A stretch of DNA of 64,000 nt. Origin: Acidovorax_G lacteus (GTDB lineage Bacteria; Pseudomonadota; Gammaproteobacteria; Burkholderiales; Burkholderiaceae_C). The position numbers and the translations under genes are program-made. Shown here one piece after another: positions 1 through 9,115 of this stretch. The first letter of the stretch is position 1, and every line of letters starts with the position of its first letter. The notes below the pieces were generated by a model that was not told the DNA's origin, ran no database searches, and worked only from the letters and a program-made list of their open reading frames with translations. The stretch lies in contig NZ_BAABEX010000004.1 of assembly GCF_039540375.1 (NCBI RefSeq), positions 156,213-220,212 of the forward strand, given 5' to 3'.

Positions 1-130
1 CACAAACAACAAGACTGAAAACAAGCCCTTGGCTTGCGCGGCACAGCGCGACCGTGGTGCAGGAAATGGGACCCAGCGCTTTACCACATGCCACGCGCTG
101 AAGGGCGTGCGCCAGCAACGCGCTTCGCGA

Positions 131-184
131 TCAATGCTATTTTTTTGATAGCTGCTTGTGCTTGATTGATAAGCACGAGCGGCA
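131..184 (+). repeat. dispersed double-hairpin repeat, copy 1
   Basis: This is one of about six copies in the window of an element with two parts. The first is a short dyad GCTAT...ATAGC around a T-rich centre; the second is a longer hairpin GCTTGTGCTT / AAGCACGAGC. This copy lies in the 284 bases between the left edge and the end of gspE, where I see no gene. A frame open from base 2 to about 142 has no recognisable content. Confidence 0.7.
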
Positions 185-284
185 GAAAAGGCCTTGAAAA
201 GCATCCCTCTCGACAGGAGGGCAGGCATTCGGGCGAGGTGCACCATGACAGTGCGTGGCACCCCGCTGTGGGGCGCGTGGCCCC

Positions 285-1673
285 TCAGTCGCGCGTGACC
301 CGCAACACTTCCTCGCGGCTGGTGATGCCCGCGGAAATCAAGCGCTCGCCGTCGTCGCGCATCAGGCGCATGCCCGCAGCCAGCGCGGCTTGGCGGATGT
401 CGGCCTCGGCCGCTTGGTTGTGGATTTGTTCGCGGATGCGTTCGTCGGTCACGAGCAGTTCAAACACACCAGTGCGGCCCGCGTAGCCGGTCTGGCCACA
501 CGCATCGCAGCCCGCACCATGGCAGTGCGTGCAGTATTTGCGCACCAGGCGCTGGGCCAACACGCCCAGCAGCGACGACGACAGCAGGAACGGCTCCACC
601 CCCATGTCGGTCAGCCGCGTGACAGCGCTGGCAGCGTCGTTGGTATGCAGGGTGGCCAGCACCAAGTGGCCGGTGAGAGAAGCCTGGATGGCGATCTGCG
701 CGGTCTCGAAGTCGCGGATCTCACCAATCATGATGATGTCCGGGTCTTGCCGCAGGATGGCGCGCAAGGCCTTGGCGAAGCTCAGGTCGATCTTGCTGTT
801 GACCTGGGTCTGGCCCACGCCCGGCAGCTCGTACTCGATCGGGTCTTCCACCGTCATGATGTTGTTGCGCGTGGCGTCCAGGCGGCCCAGCGCTGCGTAC
901 AGCGTGGTCGTCTTGCCCGAGCCGGTGGGCCCGGTCACCAGGATGATGCCATGCGGCTGCGCAATCAAGTGCTCAAACCGGGCGAGCGTTTCGCCCTGCA
1001 TGCCCACGGCTTCCAGGCTGAGCTTGCTCTCGCTCTTGTCCAGCAGGCGCAGCACGGCGCGCTCGCCGTGGGCGCTGGGCAGGGTGGAGACGCGTACATC
1101 GATCGCGCGCGTGCCCAGGCGCAGGCCGATGCGGCCGTCCTGGGGCAGGCGTTTTTCGCTGATGTCCAGGTCGGCCATGATCTTGAGGCGCGAGATCAGC
1201 GCGGCGTGCAGCGCGCGGTTGGGCTGCACCACCTCGCGCAGCGTGCCGTCCACGCGAAAGCGCACGCTCGAATGGCGCTCGTAAGGCTCGATGTGGATGT
1301 CGCTCGCACCGTCGCGCGCGGCCTGCGTGAGCAGAGCGTTGAGCATACGGATGATCGGCGCGTCGCCTGCCGATTCGAGCAGGTCTTCCACGGCGGGCAG
1401 TTCCTGCATCATGCGCGAGAGGTCGGCGTCGCTCTCGACCTCGCTCACCACCGTGGCGGCGCTCGATTCGCTGTGCGAGTACGCGGCGCTGATCCGCTGG
1501 GCCATCTCGCCCGCCGCCACGGCCATGAACGATTGCACCGCATGCTTGCGCAGCACCTCGGACAGCGCCGCACCGTCAGGGCTTGGGCCATGCCACAGCA
1601 CGGCCTGGTGGCCATCGTCTTCCAGCAGCAACTGCGACGAGCGGGCGAACGCGTAGGGCAGGGGGTAGCGCAT
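285..1673 (-). CDS. gspE: type II secretion ATPase GspE
   Basis: This is the cytoplasmic ATPase that powers the type II secretion pseudopilus, 462 aa from the ATG at 1673. The open frame runs 40 codons further upstream, but that part overlaps gspD and is not GspE-like. The protein has a short N-terminal domain, a Walker A motif GPTGSGKTT near residue 245, and a Walker B region with DPDIIMIGEIRD. A tetracysteine zinc element (CTHC...CDAC) near residues 378-390 is typical of the GspE C-terminal domain. It is the last gene of the leftward cluster, 25 bp after gspD. Its usual partner, gspF, does not follow within the window. Family assignment is secure. Confidence 0.96.
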   Translation of the reverse strand: MRYPLPYAFARSSQLLLEDDGHQAVLWHGPSPDGAALSEVLRKHAVQSFMAVAAGEMAQRISAAYSHSESSAATVVSEVESDADLSRMMQELPAVEDLLESAGDAPIIRMLNALLTQAARDGASDIHIEPYERHSSVRFRVDGTLREVVQPNRALHAALISRLKIMADLDISEKRLPQDGRIGLRLGTRAIDVRVSTLPSAHGERAVLRLLDKSESKLSLEAVGMQGETLARFEHLIAQPHGIILVTGPTGSGKTTTLYAALGRLDATRNNIMTVEDPIEYELPGVGQTQVNSKIDLSFAKALRAILRQDPDIIMIGEIRDFETAQIAIQASLTGHLVLATLHTNDAASAVTRLTDMGVEPFLLSSSLLGVLAQRLVRKYCTHCHGAGCDACGQTGYAGRTGVFELLVTDERIREQIHNQAAEADIRQAALAAGMRLMRDDGERLISAGITSREEVLRVTRD

Positions 1674-1698
1674 GGTCCGGGCGGTCTTCAGGCGGTGT

Positions 1699-4332
1699 TC
1701 AGAGGGTCTGGCGCTGCACCACGGCGTCGTACGACAGGCGTCGTACCGTGGCTGCGGCCGCATCGGCGCTGCGTTGCGATTCGTAGGGGCCAACGCGCAC
1801 GCGCAGACGCTCGCCGCGGTTGGTGCTGACTTCCTGGGCCTTCACCGGCAGCGCGGCTTTGCGCAGCCGCGTCACCACCGCCTGGCCGTTGCGGTCGGTG
1901 GGAAACAGACCCACGTTCACGTAATAGCCAGCGGCTGCGGCCGCCTCGGGCGCTGCGGGGGCCTGCGCCACCGGGCTCACGGCGGTTTGTGCCGCCACAG
2001 GGGTGACCACCGCGGCGGGGGCTGCTGCCACGGGCGCGGCCACGGGCGCAGCCGACTGCGGTGCGGCAGGGGCGGCCGGGGTAGGCGACTGCGACTGCGG
2101 CTGCAACGAGCGCGGCGGCTGGCCTTCGCCCGGGCGCGCGGCCGGGGGCATGGCCGGCAGGGCCGGACCCTGGGGCACCGCGCGCAGCATCAGGTTGGGG
2201 TCGGGCTGGGTGCCGTTCTGCAGGCCGCGGATCATCTCGTAGCGGTCCATTGACAGCGCATCGCTGGTGGCTGCGTCGCGCACCACCACCGGGCGCAAAA
2301 ACACCATCAGATTGGTCTTGTTGCGCGAGCGTGTTTCGCTGCGGAACAGGTTGCCCAGCACGGGCACATCGCCCAGGCCCGGCACCTTCTCGCGCGTGCC
2401 CGAGTATTTGTCCTGCAGCAAGCCGCCGAGCACCACGATGGCGCCGTCTTCGACCAGCACGTTCGACTCGATGGAGCGTTTGCTGGTGGTGGGGCCGTTG
2501 GCGTTGTTGAGCGTGGAGGGCAGCACGTCCGACACCTCCTGGAAGATGGACATCTTCACCGTGCCGTTCTCGTTGATCTGCGGACGCACGCGCAGCGACA
2601 GGCCCACGTCCTTGCGCTCGATGGTCTGGAACGGATTGACCGCGCCATTGTTGCTGTTGTTGTTGGTGTACTGGCCGGTCACGAAGGGCACGTTCTGGCC
2701 GATGATGATCCGCGCTTCTTCGTTGTCCAGCGTCAGCAGGTTGGGTGTGGACAGCACATTGCCGTCGCCGTTGGCCTCAAGAAAGCGCGCCAGGAAGCCA
2801 AGCACATACTGCCCGTCAATCTTGTGGCCGATGCCGAAATTCAGGCCGGTGCCGGGCCGCACGGTGCCCGAAGCACCGGATACAGCCAGGTTGATGATGT
2901 TGGCGCCCGAACCCGCATTGGCTGTGTAGTTGGTGCCGATGATGCCGATGTTGGTGTCTCCGCGCTGGCCCAGGGCGGTTTGCCACTGGATGCCGAACTC
3001 GGCGGCCTTGTCGGCGTTGACTTCGACGATCAGGCTTTCGACCAGCACCTGAGCGCGCCGACCGTCGAGCTTGTCGATCACCGCACGCAGCTGGCGGTAC
3101 AGCGGCTCGGGTGCGGTGATGATCAGCGAATTGGTGGAGGGGTCGGCCTGGATTTGCCCACCGGTGGAGGGCTGGTTGCTGCTCGCACCGCTGCTGCCCA
3201 GGCTGCCACCAGTGCCCAGCCCTGTGCCTGTGCCCAGGCCCGGGGTGCTGCCCGACATGCCGGTATTCGACAACCCAGACGGTGCAGCCGCCGGGGCGGC
3301 CCCGCCCACAGTGCCGCCTGCACCACCGCCCTGCGCCGCGCTGCCACCCATGCTGGCCATGGCCGCTCGCAACGTGGTGGCCAGCTTGGTCGCATCGGCG
3401 TTCTTCAGGTACACCACATGGATGTTGCCGCTGGCCGCACTGCTGCCCGGCACGGGGGGCTGGTCGAGCTTTTCGACCAGGGCCCGCACCTGTGCCACAC
3501 GCGCTGGGTTGGCCGCGCGCACGATCAGGGCGTTGCTGCGCGGCTCGGCCAGCAGCGTGGTACGGAAGGCGGTGTCGGCCTGCCCCTGCGCGCCGGGCGC
3601 TGCGGCACCGGCCGCGGTGCCGCCCTCGATCAGCCGCTGCACCAGCGGTGCCAGGTCGGCGGCCAGTGCGTTGCGCAGCGGGATCACCTCCACATCGGTG
3701 GCATTGGCCACGTCCATCGCCGCAATGATGCGGGCCATGCGCTGCAGGTTGTCGGCGTAGTCGGTGATCACGAGCGAGTTGTTGCCCGGGTTCACGTTGA
3801 TGGTGTTGTTCGGGCTGATCAGCGGGCGCAGCACCGGCACCAGGTTGGCTGCGTTCTCGAAGTTGAGTTTGAAGATCTGCGTGACGATCTGCCCGCCGCC
3901 CGCACCCGGTACGGCACCGCCCTGGGTCACCCCCACGCTGCCGGCCTGCAGCTTGGCGTCGGCTTCGGGCACCACCTTGTACAGCCCTGCGGACTCCACC
4001 ATCGTGAAGCCCTGCAGGCGCAGCGCTGCCAGGAACTGCTCGAATGCGGCCGACGGGCTCACGGGCCGCTCGGTCACCAGCGTGATCTGGCCCTTGACGC
4101 GCGGGTCTACCACCACGTTACGGCCCGTGATCGTGGCCATGGTCCGGGCCACGGCCTCGATCTCTGCGGCCGTGAAATTCAACGTCACCGGCTCGCCCGG
4201 GCGCACGCTGCTGGTGCCGGTGCCGATCGCAGTCTGGGCCAGCGCGGGCCCTTGCAGGCAGGCCAGCAGCGCACAGGCCGCTGCCCAGCGCAGCGGAAAA
4301 CGGGGAGACGAGGTCGTCGTGAGAGCAGTCAT
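1699..4332 (-). CDS. gspD: type II secretion secretin GspD with C-terminal SPOR domain
   Basis: This is the outer-membrane secretin channel, 877 aa from the ATG at 4332. It has a signal peptide ending near ALAQ, N0-N3 periplasmic domains over roughly residues 35-420, and a Gly/Ser-rich insertion of about 60 residues before the end of N3. The secretin barrel follows (about 430-690; VPGLGDVPVLGNLF is typical). It is longer than the usual 650-750 residues. After the secretin domain comes an Ala/Pro/Val-rich linker and then about 75 residues reading YYVNVGLF...RLRVRVGPY..., which match the SPOR peptidoglycan-binding fold. No pilotin-binding S-domain is evident. It lies four bases downstream of the gspN stop. 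The SPOR call is from pattern recognition and needs a profile search. Confidence 0.95.
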   Translation of the reverse strand: MTALTTTSSPRFPLRWAAACALLACLQGPALAQTAIGTGTSSVRPGEPVTLNFTAAEIEAVARTMATITGRNVVVDPRVKGQITLVTERPVSPSAAFEQFLAALRLQGFTMVESAGLYKVVPEADAKLQAGSVGVTQGGAVPGAGGGQIVTQIFKLNFENAANLVPVLRPLISPNNTINVNPGNNSLVITDYADNLQRMARIIAAMDVANATDVEVIPLRNALAADLAPLVQRLIEGGTAAGAAAPGAQGQADTAFRTTLLAEPRSNALIVRAANPARVAQVRALVEKLDQPPVPGSSAASGNIHVVYLKNADATKLATTLRAAMASMGGSAAQGGGAGGTVGGAAPAAAPSGLSNTGMSGSTPGLGTGTGLGTGGSLGSSGASSNQPSTGGQIQADPSTNSLIITAPEPLYRQLRAVIDKLDGRRAQVLVESLIVEVNADKAAEFGIQWQTALGQRGDTNIGIIGTNYTANAGSGANIINLAVSGASGTVRPGTGLNFGIGHKIDGQYVLGFLARFLEANGDGNVLSTPNLLTLDNEEARIIIGQNVPFVTGQYTNNNSNNGAVNPFQTIERKDVGLSLRVRPQINENGTVKMSIFQEVSDVLPSTLNNANGPTTSKRSIESNVLVEDGAIVVLGGLLQDKYSGTREKVPGLGDVPVLGNLFRSETRSRNKTNLMVFLRPVVVRDAATSDALSMDRYEMIRGLQNGTQPDPNLMLRAVPQGPALPAMPPAARPGEGQPPRSLQPQSQSPTPAAPAAPQSAAPVAAPVAAAPAAVVTPVAAQTAVSPVAQAPAAPEAAAAAGYYVNVGLFPTDRNGQAVVTRLRKAALPVKAQEVSTNRGERLRVRVGPYESQRSADAAAATVRRLSYDAVVQRQTL

Positions 4333-4336
4333 TGGG

Positions 4337-5176
4337 TCAACCCACGGTGATGATGGAGCGCTCGCCCTGGCGGCGTCCAATGATGTTCAAGAGGTTGGCG
4401 AGCGCGCCTTCGCGCTCGGGCCGGGCCGCACGGGCCTCGCCGGCAAAACGCAGGCGTTGCCCCACCCACTGGCCTGAGCCAGAGAGCAACAGGTCGCCCT
4501 CCAGCGTGGCCAGCGTGAGAGAGGGCAACTCGCCGCCCTGCACCTGCAGGCGGTAGCTGCCCATGGGCCGCAAGGTGGACAGGCGTGAGGACATGGCCCG
4601 CGCGTCCACGCGCGCCTGCCCTTGCAGCACCGCCCGGCCGGCGGCCCACTGCAGCGCCAGGCCTTCGGTTTGCAGCACCAGTTGCCCCTGGGGTTGCAGT
4701 GTGTTCCAGGGCGTGCCCAGTCCGGCCAGCAAAGCCGCCGGCCATTGGCTGGTGTGGTCGTCGATCTGCACCTGTGCCGAGCGCCAGCCTGCGCGCACCG
4801 ACGCCTGCAGCGGCGCGGGGGTGCAGCAGTCGGCCGTGATGGACAGGCGCAAGCCGGTGAGCGCCGGGCGCAGCTGCCAGCCGATGGAGCCCGGAAGTGC
4901 GGCCTGGTCGCGGCTGCCCGCGCCACCCGTCAGCAGCAACTGGGCGTGCCCGTTCCAGACAGTGCCGCGCGCCTGCAGCAGCTGGACCTGACCGTTGGTG
5001 GCCTGCCGCAGACTGCTGGCCAGCCACTGCGCGGGCGCAAACACCAGCAGTGCAGGCAGCGCGCCCATGGCCAGCCCCAGCGCAGCCCATGCCCAGGGCG
5101 CCCGCACGCGTGCCGCGTCCGCGCGCGGCGGTGCCGGGCGTCGGCTCAGGGGCGGGCTGGCGGTGCGGCGGAGCAT
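4337..5176 (-). CDS. gspN: type II secretion protein GspN
   Basis: This is an accessory inner-membrane component of the type II secretion system, 279 aa. A basic N-terminus (about residues 1-26) is followed by one membrane segment (WAWAALGLAMGALPALLVF). The rest is a periplasmic domain with the GTVWNGHAQL pattern typical of GspN. It sits between gspM and gspD in the same operon, which supports the call. GspN is dispensable in some systems, so its presence does not prove function. The start is the ATG at 5176, 24 bp after the gspM stop. Confidence 0.88.
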   Translation of the reverse strand: MLRRTASPPLSRRPAPPRADAARVRAPWAWAALGLAMGALPALLVFAPAQWLASSLRQATNGQVQLLQARGTVWNGHAQLLLTGGAGSRDQAALPGSIGWQLRPALTGLRLSITADCCTPAPLQASVRAGWRSAQVQIDDHTSQWPAALLAGLGTPWNTLQPQGQLVLQTEGLALQWAAGRAVLQGQARVDARAMSSRLSTLRPMGSYRLQVQGGELPSLTLATLEGDLLLSGSGQWVGQRLRFAGEARAARPEREGALANLLNIIGRRQGERSIITVG

Positions 5177-5200
5177 CGGAGCGGCTCGAAGATTCTGGTT

Positions 5201-5740
5201 TCAGCGGGCGCCTGGAAGACCGAGCACGATGGTGCCGTCCCAGCGCGGGCTGTCAGCGGCGGCTGCGTTGCCCCCAGCGCTGCTGCGCGACAGGCGCATC
5301 TCGAGCGGCACAGCGCGTGCGTTGCTGCGCACCTGGGCCAGCCATTGGGCCAGGCCGTCGGCCGAGGCGCTCTTGAGCTGTACCGTCGCGCGGTCACCGG
5401 CCACGCTGATCTGCGCCTGTGCGCCCAGCCGCTGCGCCAGCGAACTGCGCAGCTGCGCGGCCGCATCGCCCGCACTGGCCTGCGGCAGGGCCTGCAGCTG
5501 GCGCGCCTCGGCCTGCAGTTGCAGCATGCGCTGCAACTCGGCGTCGAGCGCGGCGTGGCGCGCCGGGGCACTGCGCAGCGTCTGCAAAGCGGGGGCCAGG
5601 GCCACCCACCACAGCAGGGTCAGCAGCACCAGCACACCGGCAGCTCCTACCAGCATCTGTTCGCGCGGGGCCAGCTGGGTCCAGCGCCCGCGCAGTGCGG
5701 TCAGGGCGTAATCGGTATGCGAAGCGGTGGCAGCGGGCAT
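5201..5740 (-). CDS. gspM: type II secretion protein GspM
   Basis: This is the inner-membrane assembly protein that partners GspL, 179 aa from the ATG at 5740. A TTG at 5773 overlaps the gspL stop and would add 11 residues, so the start is not settled. The layout is typical: a short cytoplasmic N-terminus containing APREQ, one transmembrane helix (MLVGAAGVLVLLTLLWWVAL), then a periplasmic coiled-coil and a ferredoxin-like domain. Sequence conservation in this family is low; order and topology carry the assignment. Confidence 0.88.
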   Translation of the reverse strand: MPAATASHTDYALTALRGRWTQLAPREQMLVGAAGVLVLLTLLWWVALAPALQTLRSAPARHAALDAELQRMLQLQAEARQLQALPQASAGDAAAQLRSSLAQRLGAQAQISVAGDRATVQLKSASADGLAQWLAQVRSNARAVPLEMRLSRSSAGGNAAAADSPRWDGTIVLGLPGAR

Positions 5741-5769
5741 GGTCGATGGAACAGGTGTGTGCAACAAAG

Positions 5770-7011
5770 TCAACGCGGGCCATCGGCCTGCAGCACCAGG
5801 CGACCGGCTTCGTCCCGCAGGCGCAGGCCCAGTGGCTGCAGCCGTGACTGCACCACCTGCAGTTCGTCGGGCGCGAGGCTCAGCCCTTGCAGGCGCAGCT
5901 CGGTGCCGCTGTATTCCATGGCGGTGGGCGTGCGTCCCTCGGGCAGCGCACGCGCCAGGCCGGCCAGCAGCGATTCGGCGTCGCGCGGGCCCAGCTGGCC
6001 CGCGGCCTGGCGCAGCAAGGCCACCTCACGCTCCATCTGTGCGGGCGCGTCCACCACCACCTGCACCTTGGGAAAGGTCTGCTGCAAGGTCGCGCGCACG
6101 GCCACCTGCTTGGCCTGCAGGCTTTGACGTTCCTGCCAGGCCCATGCGTTCAGGCCGACCAGATGGGCGGCCACGAGGGCGCACACGCCCCAGCGTGCGG
6201 CCCGCCATTGCGGTGCATACAGGAAGCTCGACGCCACGCCCGCCGCCTGGCGCATGGCGCGGCGCTGTGCCGAGCTGGCCAGTTCAAACTGCGCCAAGTC
6301 CCAGCGGCCTCGTGCAGCGGCCATCAGCCGTTCGTCCAGCGATTGCAGTCGCACCGGCCGGCCCAGCAGCCGCTCGGCCTGGGCCGCCACCGCGGGCTCT
6401 GCCTGCACTTCGGGTGTTGGCGTGTCGGGGCTGTGCTGTACCCAAGCACTGGCCATGGCCAGCGGCAGCAGCAGCACGGCGTCGTCATCGCTGGGGCCGC
6501 ACACCACCAGGCGCGCGTCGTCTTCGGTGCCCAGGGCGGTGCACTGCCGGCCGCCGTGTTCGGTGGCGCCCGGTGCAAATTCGGGCACCACGCGCGACAC
6601 CGGACGTCCAGCGGCCTCCAGGGCCTGCAGATGGGCGCTCAGCCATGCGCGCTCGCACACGGCGACCCAGCAGGGGCTTCCGTGGCCCGCATCGGGCTGC
6701 AGGGCGAAATGCAGCTGCGCCGGTTCGTCCAGCAGGCGTTCTTCGAGCAGGCCCTCCAGGGCAGCGCGCAAGCGGGGCGAGGGCTGGTGCGTGCCCAGGG
6801 GCAGCCCGGGGGGCAGCGGCACGCGGTGCCACGACAAGGCCTGCGCCGGAACCACGGCCACGATCTCGCCGGGGCGTCCAGGCTCCGGGAGCAGCGACGG
6901 GGCTGCCATGTCGTGGCGCAGCAGCTGGTGGCCGTCGGCCGTGACGGCGTAGCGGTAGCGGGTGGACGGGCCGGGCAGTGCCTGCGGAAGGTGAAGGATC
7001 AGGGTGCTCAT
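5770..7011 (-). CDS. gspL: type II secretion protein GspL
   Basis: This is the bitopic inner-membrane protein that docks the GspE ATPase to the platform, 413 aa. The N-terminal cytoplasmic actin-like domain (about 1-250) is followed by a membrane helix near residues 265-285 (WGVCALVAAHLVGLNAWAW). A periplasmic ferredoxin-like domain that pairs with GspM comes last. The gene sits between gspK and gspM, 45 bp from the gspK stop. Length and domain order are normal for the family. Confidence 0.92.
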   Translation of the reverse strand: MSTLILHLPQALPGPSTRYRYAVTADGHQLLRHDMAAPSLLPEPGRPGEIVAVVPAQALSWHRVPLPPGLPLGTHQPSPRLRAALEGLLEERLLDEPAQLHFALQPDAGHGSPCWVAVCERAWLSAHLQALEAAGRPVSRVVPEFAPGATEHGGRQCTALGTEDDARLVVCGPSDDDAVLLLPLAMASAWVQHSPDTPTPEVQAEPAVAAQAERLLGRPVRLQSLDERLMAAARGRWDLAQFELASSAQRRAMRQAAGVASSFLYAPQWRAARWGVCALVAAHLVGLNAWAWQERQSLQAKQVAVRATLQQTFPKVQVVVDAPAQMEREVALLRQAAGQLGPRDAESLLAGLARALPEGRTPTAMEYSGTELRLQGLSLAPDELQVVQSRLQPLGLRLRDEAGRLVLQADGPR

Positions 7012-7056
7012 GGGCGGTGCGGGCCATTGTAGGGGGCGCAGATGACCATGGAGGCC

Positions 7057-8061
7057 TCAGCGCATGGCGGGCGCCACCGGCCGGTCGAAGCTGCCGCGCT
7101 CGCGCCACAGCACCCGCGTCTGCTGGCCGATGCGCTCCACCACCGAACGCTCGTCCACCAGGGTCTGCTCCAGCCGCAGGCGGCCCCGCACCTCGAAAAA
7201 GCGCGACTGCACCACATGGTTGGTGCCGTTGAGCTCCACATTCGCGCCCACCAGGGCTTTCACGTCCTCGAAGCCCTTGAAATGGCGCATCTCCCGGGCC
7301 TGCACCAGCTTTTGCGCGCCGGCCATGTCGATTCCGTCGATGGCGGCCCACAGCACGTCCACGCCCGCCGTGTTCAGGTTCACGCCCGTGGCCACCGGCA
7401 GCCAGGTGACGTGGGGGGCCAGCACATCGACGGTGCTGCGGGGCAGGCCCAGCCAGCCCAGGTGCTCCACGCGGCGCGGCAGCAGCGGTGCGTCGGCTGC
7501 GCTGCTGCCCGCGGTGACGGGGGCCTGCGCACGGCGCAGGCCGTCGATCAGCAGCGCCAGGTGTTGCGGCGGCAGGCCCAGACGTTCGAACAGCCGCGTG
7601 AACTGTTTGTAGGCTCCGGCCTGCAACTGCCCGCCGTCCAGCAGGCTGTTGATGTTGAGCCGTGCCTGCAGGTCCAGGATTTGCCCCGACAGGAAGGCTT
7701 CGGTGGTGTCGGTGCTGGCGTCGTCGGCCTGGGCCACGTTGCGCTCGGCCGCCAGGAAGGTGGACAGGCGGGCTTCTTCCAGTGGCACCGCCCAGGGCTC
7801 GGCCAGATGGTCAGGGCCGCCAGTCCGTCCATCCTCGCGCAGGATCAGGCGCGACCAATCGAGCGCGCCCACCAGAATCCAGGAGGCCTGCACACGTGCG
7901 CGTTCGGCGGTTTCGACCTCGACCGCACGCCACTGCTGCCACAGCGCCGCCGCTGCCCAGGTGGCGACCAGGGTCACGGTGAGCATGGCGACGAGCAGCG
8001 CGGCTCCGCGCGCGTGCAGGCGGCGAGTGCGTGTGCGCAAAGCCGTGCGTGCCGCGCTCAT
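7057..8061 (-). CDS. gspK: type II secretion minor pseudopilin GspK
   Basis: This is the large minor pseudopilin that caps the pseudopilus tip with GspI and GspJ, 334 aa. The start is the ATG at 8061, which overlaps the gspJ stop as ATGA and so suggests translational coupling. The prepilin-like N-terminus has a basic leader and then RGAALLVAMLTVTLVATWAA. It lacks Glu at position +5, which is the normal exception for GspK. The large globular domain contains the ARLNINSLLDGG stretch characteristic of the family. Confidence 0.94.
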   Translation of the reverse strand: MSAARTALRTRTRRLHARGAALLVAMLTVTLVATWAAAALWQQWRAVEVETAERARVQASWILVGALDWSRLILREDGRTGGPDHLAEPWAVPLEEARLSTFLAAERNVAQADDASTDTTEAFLSGQILDLQARLNINSLLDGGQLQAGAYKQFTRLFERLGLPPQHLALLIDGLRRAQAPVTAGSSAADAPLLPRRVEHLGWLGLPRSTVDVLAPHVTWLPVATGVNLNTAGVDVLWAAIDGIDMAGAQKLVQAREMRHFKGFEDVKALVGANVELNGTNHVVQSRFFEVRGRLRLEQTLVDERSVVERIGQQTRVLWRERGSFDRPVAPAMR

Positions 8062-8738
8062 GAGCGTTCTCCGGAGTAGGCGGGCGACAGCCAGTCGCGC
8101 GTGATCAGGCCCGTCAGCGGTTGACCGGCAGGCAGCTCGATCTGCAGGCGCACGCCGTCGGGCACGGTGGCAGCGCCTTCGCCTGCGCTGGACAGCGGGT
8201 TCGTCCACGTGCCGCCACGGTGGTAGAAGATCTGCCAGCCCTGCAGCGGCAGCAAAGCCGTTTCGCGCCGCCGCTCGGCATCGCCCGGGTTGCGCGCCCA
8301 CAGCGCTGCCTGCTGCCAGGCCTGTTGCCATTCACCGCGCGTGCGCACCGGCGGCGACTGCCAGCGCAGCCACTGCGGCTGGCCTTGCTCGATCCGCCGT
8401 GTCCAGGCCACCACCAGCGCCCCTTCGTCCGGCGCACCCGACGCGCTGCGCGTGAGTCGCAGCACCTGGCCGTCCCAGTCGAGCGGCGTGGTCTGCGGCA
8501 GGTTCAGCAGCGCGTCCAGATCGGTGCCCCACTGTGCCAGCGCAGATTGCAGCACCAGCAACTGGTCGGCGCGGGTGCGCGTCTGCTCCTGTGCGCGGGC
8601 CATGCCGTCCAGGCCCCGCCAGCTCAGCAATGCCACCAGCGCCATGACACCGATGGCTACGAGCACTTCGATCAGTGTGAAGCCGCGCGCCCGCAGTACG
8701 CGGGGCGTTGCGGCACGCGGACTGCGGCGGGCCGACAT
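8058..8738 (-). CDS. gspJ: type II secretion minor pseudopilin GspJ
   Basis: This is a minor pseudopilin of the tip complex, 226 aa. The prepilin leader ends at G before FTLIEVLVAIGVMALVALLS, with the conserved Glu at +5. Processing by a prepilin peptidase (GspO/PilD) is expected; no such gene is in the window. It shares one base with the gspI stop at 8738 and overlaps gspK by four bases. Its position between gspI and gspK and its length are as expected. Confidence 0.94.
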   Translation of the reverse strand: MSARRSPRAATPRVLRARGFTLIEVLVAIGVMALVALLSWRGLDGMARAQEQTRTRADQLLVLQSALAQWGTDLDALLNLPQTTPLDWDGQVLRLTRSASGAPDEGALVVAWTRRIEQGQPQWLRWQSPPVRTRGEWQQAWQQAALWARNPGDAERRRETALLPLQGWQIFYHRGGTWTNPLSSAGEGAATVPDGVRLQIELPAGQPLTGLITRDWLSPAYSGERS

Positions 8739-9115
8739 CAGTACCGCCCCACAATGGTCGAGACCCGCAGCACCGGGGTGCCTGCGTCCAGCACCTGCGC
8801 GTCCACGCGGCGAAAGCCGGGGTTGGGGGTGGGACGCACCACCAAGCTCACGTCAAAGCGCCGTCCGGCCTGTTCACAGGGCTGCAGACTGTCGCCCACC
8901 GGGGGCAATTGGCGCGACAGCCGGGTTTTGATGAGTTCGTTCTCCGCGCACAGATGGGCCAGCAGCACATCGCTTTGGCGGGCGGCGTTGCGCGTGAGCG
9001 CACTGGTGGCCTGGGTGCCGGCCAGCAAGGCAATGGCCACAATGCCCAGGGCCACCAGCACCTCGATGAGCGTGAAGCCGCGCGCAAGCCGCCGCGCCGT
9101 GCAGGGCGTGCTCAT
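8738..9115 (-). CDS. gspI: type II secretion minor pseudopilin GspI
   Basis: This is a minor pseudopilin that starts assembly of the tip complex, 125 aa from the ATG at 9115. That ATG overlaps the gspH stop as ATGA. The leader MSTPCTARRLARG is followed by FTLIEVLVALGIVAIALLAG with Glu at +5. The short globular domain is normal for GspI. The frame stays open for 55 codons further upstream inside gspH, but that part has no pilin features. Confidence 0.94.
   Translation of the reverse strand: MSTPCTARRLARGFTLIEVLVALGIVAIALLAGTQATSALTRNAARQSDVLLAHLCAENELIKTRLSRQLPPVGDSLQPCEQAGRRFDVSLVVRPTPNPGFRRVDAQVLDAGTPVLRVSTIVGRY

Noticed and set aside
1..284. Start of gspF or another partial gene at the left edge
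   Set aside because: No GspF-like sequence is found on either strand. The only open stretch (2-142, plus strand) has no recognisable content, and the rest is a dispersed repeat.
255..1829. Long open frame on the plus strand opposite gspE
   Set aside because: It is a mirror of gspE codon bias in GC-rich DNA; the translation is low-complexity in Arg, His, Gln and Ala with no domain, while the minus strand encodes a clear GspE.
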